This document shows, piece after piece, positions 62,401 to 64,000 of a stretch of 64,000 nucleotides of DNA. The number at the start of each line of letters is the position of its first letter. The first letter of the stretch is position 1. The translations under genes were made by a program, and so were the position numbers. The DNA is from Puffinus mauretanicus (taxonomy: Eukaryota; Chordata; Aves; Procellariiformes; Procellariidae): positions 186,001 through 250,000 of the forward strand of contig JAJKFH010003680.1 in assembly GCA_023333565.1 (NCBI GenBank). The letters are read 5' to 3'. The notes under the pieces are model-generated. The model saw nothing but the letters and a program-made list of their open reading frames with translations, did not search any database and was not told the origin of the DNA.

Positions 62401-64000
62401 GAAAAAATTAACTAAAACATGGTTGCTATAACTTGACATTTAATATTCTCATAATGGTGTTTGGGATATATTATTAAGTATGGCACATTGTTTTAGTGAA
62501 ACCTGGAATAATTCTTAAAAAAAAACTTGTGTATTGCACGTTTAGAATCTGTAAAGATACCTTTTCTAATTTTTAGATTATTGATAATCTTAGAAATGTT
62601 CAGATAAAGCTTCAGAATAAAAGGTTGTGATGGGTCGCTTTCTCTTTTTTAAATACTAATGCATTTGAAATTTTATGTAGCAATTGTCAACAAGATAATG
62701 AGTTACAAATAATACTAAGCTCTTTCCTGGCTTTGAAGAAGTTTCCTTTTTTTTCCCCCCTCCTAGTATTTTAAATTTGGTCATGGTTTTACATGAAATA
62801 ACTTTTATTTTCAGTAGTTTAAAATTTGTTTTAACATGCTACTTTCCTGTTTTTCAGGATAAGTGGCAGCCACTTTTGAGTACAGTTACAGGTGTCCACA
62901 AATACAAATGGCTGAAGCAAAATGTCCAAGGCTTGTATCCACAGTCTGCCCTCCTTAACACCATTGTTGAATTTGCACTTAAGGAAGAGCCGGTGGATGT
63001 AGAAAAAATGAGAAAATGTTTATTAAAACAGGTAAAATGGATGAAAATGGGTTAGCATGTATTAGCAGTTTACATAAGTATGACAATGTTTTTTTCTCTT
63101 TTGCAGTTGGAAAGAGCAGAAGTTCGTCTGGAGGGAATAGATACTATTCTGAAATTGGCAGCAAAAAATTTTTTGCTCCCATCTGTGCAGTATGCTATGT
63201 TCTGTGGATGGCAGAGGCTTATTCCAGAAGGAGCCAACATAGGGTAAAACTTTTTGTTGTTTTTGCTTTCACAATTCTTAAGTAAGAAAAAAATACTTAC
63301 TTTTGTTGTTTTTCTATGAAGGGAACCTCTTACCGACTGCTTGAAGGATGTTGATCTGATCCCACCGTTTAACAGAATGCTGCTAGAAGTAACTTTTGGG
63401 AAGTTGTATGCGTGGGCTATTCAGAATGTCCGGAACATCTTGCTAGATGCTAATGCAAAATTTAAAGAACTAGGTGAATCTCACTTTGTTGTTGTTGACT
63501 TGGGAGAAAACTGTTTTTAATGAATATTGTTGCATTTTTTGAAGTTCCCGATAATTTGGATCCTAAAATAAGTTCCCTTGGTTTGTGTTAAGAAATACTT
63601 TGACTTTCTGTCCAGCCATGTGTTGTTCCACTCCCCACCTCGTTCCCCCTTAACTCACTTTTCAGTGTATCCCAGCAACAGGTCATTGATTACTCATTGA
63701 TTACTCATTGATTACTCATTGGTAACATTTTACTATTAAAATCTAAATTATAAAAAGTTTCTTGGAACTTCAACTTTTAAGTTTTTAAAGCCAAGCAGGG
63801 AATAAAAAATATTTTAAACCATCAAACAAATCTATAACCTATTCTATTGTAGCTCCCAAATGTCAACTGACTTTGTTATTTATGTTACTTTTTAATTAGG
63901 TGTGCAGCCTGTTCCTCTACAAACAATTACTAATGAGAATCCAGCAGGACCAAGTCTTGGGACTATTCCACAAGCACGTTTTCTGCTGGTCATGCTCAAC
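11422..64000 (+). CDS. HERC2: HERC2 E3 ubiquitin ligase, N-terminal 1,793 codons (spliced, 3' incomplete)
   Basis: HERC2 is a nuclear and cytoplasmic giant HECT-type E3 ubiquitin-protein ligase known for roles in DNA damage signalling (RNF8 and RNF168 recruitment), BRCA1 and XPA turnover, centrosome integrity and iron metabolism. This window encodes its first 1,793 residues in 34 coding segments. Joined at GT-AG boundaries they give 5,379 nucleotides in one open frame, and residue numbering appears to track the human protein closely. The start ATG at 11422 has A at -3 and opens [12 protein letters not shown], close to the mammalian start. Domains seen: RCC1-like propeller 1 (about 421-773) with repeated SWG...GRLGHG motifs, a charged helical stretch (about 959-980), and a cytochrome-b5-like domain (about 1207-1283). 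The MIB/HERC2, later propeller, ZZ, DOC and HECT domains lie past the window end. The coordinates span introns; exons are listed separately. Confidence 0.98.
13700..13722. repeat. Perfect 10-bp inverted repeat, 3-base loop
   Basis: GATTTCCTAC and its exact reverse complement GTAGGAAATC separated by TGT. It lies deep in intron 2 of HERC2, far from any exon. Confidence 0.7.
14154..14175 (+). repeat. Poly-T tract (22 T)
   Basis: Uninterrupted T run in intron 2. It has no adjoining element body, so it is a simple repeat and not a recognisable retrotransposon tail. Confidence 0.85.
18554..19430 (-). mobile_element. CR1 LINE with degenerate reverse transcriptase C-terminal remnant
   Basis: About 880 bases of avian CR1 in antisense orientation within HERC2 intron 2. 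The 3' end (low coordinates) shows the usual GGTTGGAAGGGACC tract after short CAGAATCAC terminal units. On the minus strand, conceptual fragments read [20 protein letters not shown] and LMKFNKEKC (up to about 19415), then [13 protein letters not shown] and [14 protein letters not shown], the standard C-terminal part of the CR1 ORF2 reverse transcriptase. These lie in different frames with stops between them, and the catalytic centre is missing, so the copy is dead and 5'-truncated. Confidence 0.95.
22416..22530 (+). CDS. HERC2: HERC2 exon 3 (residues 25-62)
   Basis: Reads [20 protein letters not shown] and onward to GELPPRK. Acceptor TTTTCAACAG, donor AAAAG/GTATGG, ending with one base of the next codon. 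Strongly conserved with mammalian HERC2. Confidence 0.97.
24745..25010. mobile_element. Probable avian LTR-retroelement fragment
   Basis: From about GCATTGACCTTAGCCAGCTG through the AAGCTCGTGGGTTGAGATAA and CATGGGCAGAACAGACTTGA blocks and a TTAAT-repeat, this resembles a dispersed avian repeat that I associate with endogenous retroviral LTR or LTR-flanking sequence. The match is from recall of the repeat family and was not computed. No coding sequence is present, the ends are indistinct, and the copy is diverged and non-functional. The element's own strand is not certain; the pattern suggests antisense. Confidence 0.5.
27485..28572 (+). mobile_element. CR1 LINE, longest copy, with inactivated reverse transcriptase region
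   Basis: About 1.1 kb of CR1 in the same orientation as HERC2, in intron 3. The first frame reads [20 protein letters not shown], then a FADD box (about 27676-27687), the reverse transcriptase catalytic motif, and [19 protein letters not shown] before a stop near 27793. A second frame (27924-28322) continues with [13 protein letters not shown] and [19 protein letters not shown]. Frame changes and stops show it is inactive. The 3' end is complete: CCTTTAAAGGTCCCTTCCAA followed by short ATTCTATG units at about 28548-28572. Confidence 0.96.
31134..31271 (+). CDS. HERC2: HERC2 exon 4 (residues 63-108)
   Basis: Begins [15 protein letters not shown], a lysine- and glutamate-rich, probably disordered stretch, then [17 protein letters not shown], which matches the conserved WVWGKQP segment. 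Acceptor after a long T-rich tract (CTTTAG), donor CCAG/GTATTA. Confidence 0.96.
32628..32653 (+). repeat. 13-bp tandem duplication
   Basis: Two exact copies of TGCATATAGTATG head to tail in intron 4. Confidence 0.8.
33280..34070 (-). mobile_element. Ancient CR1/L3-like LINE relic
   Basis: A heavily diverged stretch in intron 4 whose blocks follow, in order, the reverse complement of an old amniote CR1-type LINE common in turtles and crocodilians. Recognisable pieces include CCATTTATCTAGTCCCTTTT (near 33300), TAGCATCCACAG, TTTCACCTAATGCCCTGTTG (near 33440), GGCATAATGAT-like CGCATAATGATCTCTGG (near 33733), CCAAGATCTCATTCCTGAGT (near 33838) and CTACCATTTTATTGCTCAC (near 33927). The order and spacing are preserved over nearly 800 bases, while indels destroy every reading frame. 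The call comes from recall of the family consensus. Confidence 0.65.
35529..35554. repeat. GT/CA inverted repeat (10-bp stem, 6-base loop)
   Basis: TGTGTGTGTA (35529-35538) and its exact complement TACACACACA (35545-35554) separated by CATTTC, preceded by a short G run. It is a small microsatellite-derived hairpin in intron 4. Confidence 0.75.
40018..40237 (+). CDS. HERC2: HERC2 exon 5 (residues 109-181)
   Basis: Reads [20 protein letters not shown] and on through [14 protein letters not shown] to LDKK, a helical region conserved across vertebrate HERC2. Acceptor GATCCTCAG, donor AAAAG/GTAATG; ends with two bases of a Ser codon completed in exon 6. Confidence 0.97.
41917..42017 (+). CDS. HERC2: HERC2 exon 6 (residues 182-215)
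   Basis: Reads [20 protein letters not shown] then [13 protein letters not shown]. Acceptor TTATTTAG, donor TCAG/GTAAGT. Near-identical to mammalian HERC2 apart from the variable PRPV start. Confidence 0.97.
42810..42966 (+). CDS. HERC2: HERC2 exon 7 (residues 216-267)
   Basis: Reads [20 protein letters not shown] on to [11 protein letters not shown]. Acceptor GTTCCTTAG, donor CTGG/GTAAGT, ending in phase 2. Confidence 0.97.
43775..43885 (+). CDS. HERC2: HERC2 exon 8 (residues 268-304)
   Basis: Reads [20 protein letters not shown] then [16 protein letters not shown]. Acceptor CAAATAG, donor CTAAG/GTGAGA, phase 2. Confidence 0.97.
44216..44387 (+). CDS. HERC2: HERC2 exon 9 (residues 305-362)
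   Basis: Reads [20 protein letters not shown] then [20 protein letters not shown]. Acceptor CTCTTTCAG, donor ATTCAG/GTACTT, phase 0. The last ten or so codons (VPNTEEEIQ) differ most from the mammalian sequence. Confidence 0.97.
44978..45151 (+). CDS. HERC2: HERC2 exon 10 (residues 363-420)
   Basis: Reads [20 protein letters not shown] through [18 protein letters not shown] to SPTSHK. Acceptor TTTGCTAG, donor CATAAG/GTAACT. This is the last exon before the first propeller. Confidence 0.97.
45757..45945 (+). CDS. HERC2: HERC2 exon 11 (residues 421-483; RCC1-like propeller 1 begins)
   Basis: Reads [20 protein letters not shown], then [20 protein letters not shown]. This is the first, divergent RCC1 blade. 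Acceptor ATTTTCTAG, donor CTCTG/GTGAGA, phase 0. Confidence 0.97.
46641..46792 (+). CDS. HERC2: HERC2 exon 12 (residues 484-533; RCC1 blade)
   Basis: Contains the canonical RCC1 signature [15 protein letters not shown]. Acceptor GGTTCACAG. The donor region ACAGTGTATGT offers two overlapping GTs; only the second (exon end 46792) keeps the frame into exon 13 (GT+C, Val). Confidence 0.96.
47633..47790 (+). CDS. HERC2: HERC2 exon 13 (residues 534-586; RCC1 blade)
   Basis: Reads [20 protein letters not shown] and ends [13 protein letters not shown], with the final Gly codon split by the intron. Acceptor TTTAAATAG, donor CATG/GTATGT. Confidence 0.97.
48108..48186 (+). repeat. A/C-rich low-complexity tract
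   Basis: A strand composed almost only of A and C, including CACCCCCCACCCCCACCC and an A11 run. It lies 50-130 bases upstream of the exon 14 acceptor, where the branch point would usually be found a little further 3'. Confidence 0.7.
48240..48353 (+). CDS. HERC2: HERC2 exon 14 (residues 587-624; RCC1 blade)
   Basis: Reads [20 protein letters not shown] then [18 protein letters not shown]. The start at 48240 is chosen because it restores LGHG/GSSED as in other vertebrates. An upstream AG at 48220-48221 would add 18 in-frame bases (ELLCFE, no stop). Donor AATG/GTTAGT. Confidence 0.93.
49018..49043 (-). repeat. C-run tract, strong quadruplex candidate on the minus strand
   Basis: Runs of 3, 4, 3, 7 and 3 C separated by loops of 1, 1, 3 and 1 bases. 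The complementary strand meets the G3+N1-7 rule with very short loops. Because the minus strand is the HERC2 template, a quadruplex would form in template DNA, not in the pre-mRNA. Confidence 0.7.
49751..50002 (+). CDS. HERC2: HERC2 exon 15 (residues 625-708; two RCC1 blades)
   Basis: Longest coding exon in the window, carrying two blade motifs: [19 protein letters not shown] and [19 protein letters not shown]. Acceptor TTTAAAG, which is weak for the pyrimidine just before AG; donor AAAG/GTAATT. Confidence 0.98.
50932..51125 (+). CDS. HERC2: HERC2 exon 16 (residues 709-773; propeller 1 closes)
   Basis: Reads [20 protein letters not shown], then [15 protein letters not shown], a blade in which the GRLGHG part is replaced by QCQHFD, and GIACGPAQ. 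Acceptor TCTTATCAG, donor CTCAG/GTAAGT. Confidence 0.97.
51655..51855 (+). CDS. HERC2: HERC2 exon 17 (residues 774-840)
   Basis: Reads [20 protein letters not shown] on to [20 protein letters not shown]. Acceptor TTTATAG, donor CTTCAG/GTACCT, phase 0. Confidence 0.97.
52498..52726 (+). CDS. HERC2: HERC2 exon 18 (residues 841-916)
   Basis: Reads [20 protein letters not shown] on to [20 protein letters not shown]. Acceptor after a strong pyrimidine tract (TTTTTTTCAG), donor TGCAG/GTTGGT. The next intron is only 74 bases. Confidence 0.97.
52801..52925 (+). CDS. HERC2: HERC2 exon 19 (residues 917-958)
   Basis: Reads [20 protein letters not shown] then [16 protein letters not shown]. Acceptor CATTCTTAG, donor TTCAG/GTATGT, phase 0. 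Confidence 0.97.
54227..54405 (+). CDS. HERC2: HERC2 exon 20 (residues 959-1017; charged helix)
   Basis: Starts [20 protein letters not shown], a highly charged segment likely to form a single helix or coiled coil, then [19 protein letters not shown] and LVQLIQQLL. Acceptor ATTTTTTTAG, donor CTAAG/GTAATT, phase 2. Confidence 0.97.
55367..55551 (+). CDS. HERC2: HERC2 exon 21 (residues 1018-1079)
   Basis: Reads [20 protein letters not shown] through [20 protein letters not shown], then a variable tail [11 protein letters not shown] at the exon 22 boundary. Acceptor ACCAATTAG, donor TACA/GTAAGT. Confidence 0.96.
55925..56080 (+). CDS. HERC2: HERC2 exon 22 (residues 1080-1131)
   Basis: Reads [20 protein letters not shown], then [20 protein letters not shown] and [12 protein letters not shown]. 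Acceptor TTTATACAG, donor ACAG/GTAGGT. Confidence 0.97.
56357..56542 (+). CDS. HERC2: HERC2 exon 23 (residues 1132-1193)
   Basis: Reads [20 protein letters not shown] through [20 protein letters not shown] to LAWPGIM. Acceptor GTGTTTTAG, donor ATGG/GTATGT. Confidence 0.97.
57681..57851 (+). CDS. HERC2: HERC2 exon 24 (residues 1194-1250; cytochrome-b5-like domain, first part)
   Basis: Reads [20 protein letters not shown], then the cytochrome-b5 hallmark [16 protein letters not shown], and [11 protein letters not shown] where classic members have the heme-ligand HPGG. Acceptor ACCTGTAG, donor CTTG/GTGAGA. Confidence 0.97.
57958..58061 (+). CDS. HERC2: HERC2 exon 25 (residues 1251-1285; cytochrome-b5-like domain, end)
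   Basis: Reads [20 protein letters not shown] then [15 protein letters not shown]. Acceptor TTTTATTAG, donor GGAG/GTAAAA, phase 0. Confidence 0.97.
58176..58326 (+). CDS. HERC2: HERC2 exon 26 (residues 1286-1335)
   Basis: Reads [20 protein letters not shown], then [20 protein letters not shown] and EVECA. Acceptor TTAATTAG, donor GCCA/GTAAGC. Confidence 0.97.
58933..59147 (+). CDS. HERC2: HERC2 exon 27 (residues 1336-1407)
   Basis: Reads [20 protein letters not shown], then an acidic and Ser-rich linker [20 protein letters not shown], ending [13 protein letters not shown]. The linker is less conserved than its flanks. Acceptor TTTCTTTTAG, donor GAAG/GTAAGC, phase 0. Confidence 0.97.
59537..60418 (-). 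mobile_element. CR1 LINE, different subfamily, antisense in intron 27
   Basis: About 880 bases, opening at its 3' end with AGAATCATAGAATCATAGAA units and then AAGGTTGGAAAAGACCTCTA and ATCATTGAGTCCAACCATCA. These differ from the GGAAGGGACC form of the other copies here and indicate another CR1 subfamily. Minus-strand translation shows eroded reverse transcriptase C-terminal pieces such as [20 protein letters not shown] and LERVQRRA. 5'-truncated, frames broken, inactive. Confidence 0.95.
60931..61063 (+). CDS. HERC2: HERC2 exon 28 (residues 1408-1451)
   Basis: Reads [20 protein letters not shown], then [17 protein letters not shown]. Acceptor GTTTTTGTAG, donor TTGG/GTAGGT. Confidence 0.97.
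61173..61300 (+). CDS. HERC2: HERC2 exon 29 (residues 1452-1494)
   Basis: Reads [20 protein letters not shown], then [19 protein letters not shown]. Acceptor CCCATTAAG, where AAG is preceded by a short pyrimidine run; donor TTAAG/GTAAGC, phase 0. Confidence 0.97.
61423..61618 (+). CDS. HERC2: HERC2 exon 30 (residues 1495-1559)
   Basis: Reads [40 protein letters not shown], and ends in the basic stretch REKRKKR. Acceptor CTTTTCTAG, donor AGAG/GTAAGG. Confidence 0.98.
62218..62354 (+). CDS. HERC2: HERC2 exon 31 (residues 1560-1605; acidic linker)
   Basis: Reads [20 protein letters not shown], then [19 protein letters not shown]. An acidic Ser-rich linker, probably disordered, following the basic end of exon 30. 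SxxE-type sites fit casein kinase 2, but this is inference. Acceptor ATTTCTAG, donor CAAG/GTAGGA. Confidence 0.97.
62858..63031 (+). CDS. HERC2: HERC2 exon 32 (residues 1606-1663)
   Basis: Reads [20 protein letters not shown], then [20 protein letters not shown]. Almost identical to mammalian HERC2. Acceptor TGTTTTTCAG, donor ACAG/GTAAAA, phase 0. Confidence 0.98.
63107..63243 (+). CDS. HERC2: HERC2 exon 33 (residues 1664-1708)
   Basis: Reads [20 protein letters not shown], then [20 protein letters not shown]. Acceptor CTTTTGCAG, donor ATAGG/GTAAAA, phase 2. The flanking introns are only 75 and 78 bases. Confidence 0.97.
63322..63473 (+). CDS. HERC2: HERC2 exon 34 (residues 1709-1759)
   Basis: Reads [20 protein letters not shown], then [20 protein letters not shown] and KFKEL. 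Acceptor TTCTATGAAG, weak because purines precede AG; donor CTAG/GTGAAT. Confidence 0.97.
63684..63721 (+). repeat. 11-bp tandem repeat, about 3.4 copies
   Basis: Three exact CATTGATTACT units followed by a partial fourth (CATTG), in intron 34. It is a candidate length-polymorphic minisatellite. Confidence 0.85.
63900..64000 (+). CDS. HERC2: HERC2 exon 35 (residues 1760-1793; cut by window end)
   Basis: Reads [20 protein letters not shown], then [14 protein letters not shown], still open at the last base. Acceptor TTTTTAATTAG. The exon continues beyond the window. Confidence 0.96.
   Translation, partial: MCSLFLYKQLLMRIQQDQVLGLFHKHVFCWSCS

Larger units (their letters stand above)
58062..63899 (+). 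other. HERC2: HERC2 introns 25 to 34 (non-coding parts of this span)
   Basis: Ten introns around exons 26-34. Four are 114 bases or shorter (25, 28, 32, 33) and intron 29 is 122. Intron 27 (59148-60930) is enlarged by an antisense CR1 copy that makes up half of it. Intron 34 has a small 11-bp tandem repeat. Introns 26, 30 and 31 (503-606 bases) show nothing recognisable. Confidence 0.6.

Noticed and set aside
1..64000. CRISPR arrays, prokaryotic operons, tRNA or rRNA genes
   Set aside because: None seen; the window is a vertebrate gene locus with GT-AG introns and LINE elements.

Overview
The window is vertebrate, almost certainly avian, nuclear DNA. It holds the promoter, first exon and 34 following exons of one large gene, HERC2, on the + strand. 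HERC2 is a giant HECT-type E3 ubiquitin ligase of about 4,800 residues. The bird assignment rests on several copies of the CR1 LINE, whose 3' ends carry the bird-type terminal repeat (ATTCTATG-like units), together with high identity to vertebrate HERC2. The species cannot be told from the sequence.

Layout: 1-8866 is AT-rich intergenic sequence with no gene I can support. A 3'-end CR1 fragment lies at 8867-9047. A CpG island (about 10150-11030) with two inverted CCAAT boxes and GC boxes marks the HERC2 promoter and untranslated exon 1 (donor at 10515/10516). The start codon is in exon 2 at 11422. Three long introns (10.9, 8.6 and 8.7 kb; 11494-40017) separate exons 2-5 and hold most of the repeats. 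From 40018 the gene is compact, with exons 5-35 in 24 kb and some introns of only 74-78 bases. Reading runs off the window inside exon 35.

All 34 coding segments join with GT-AG boundaries and matching phases. They give 5,379 coding nucleotides (1,793 residues) without a stop, about 37% of the protein. The encoded part covers the N-terminal region, the first RCC1-like beta-propeller (about residues 421-773, exons 11-16), the cytochrome-b5-like domain (about 1207-1283, exons 24-25) and helical linker sequence. The MIB/HERC2 domain, the other two propellers, the ZZ and DOC domains and the catalytic HECT domain lie beyond the window.

Mobile DNA: four bird-type CR1 copies (three antisense to HERC2, one sense), one much older CR1-like relic in intron 4 (about 33280-34070, antisense) and one fragment resembling a common avian LTR-retroelement repeat in intron 3. 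I see no CRISPR array, operon, tRNA, rRNA or novel multi-gene system. The most interesting local observation is a pair of in-frame tandem splice acceptors at exon 14. The one with the better pyrimidine tract would insert six residues into an RCC1 motif.
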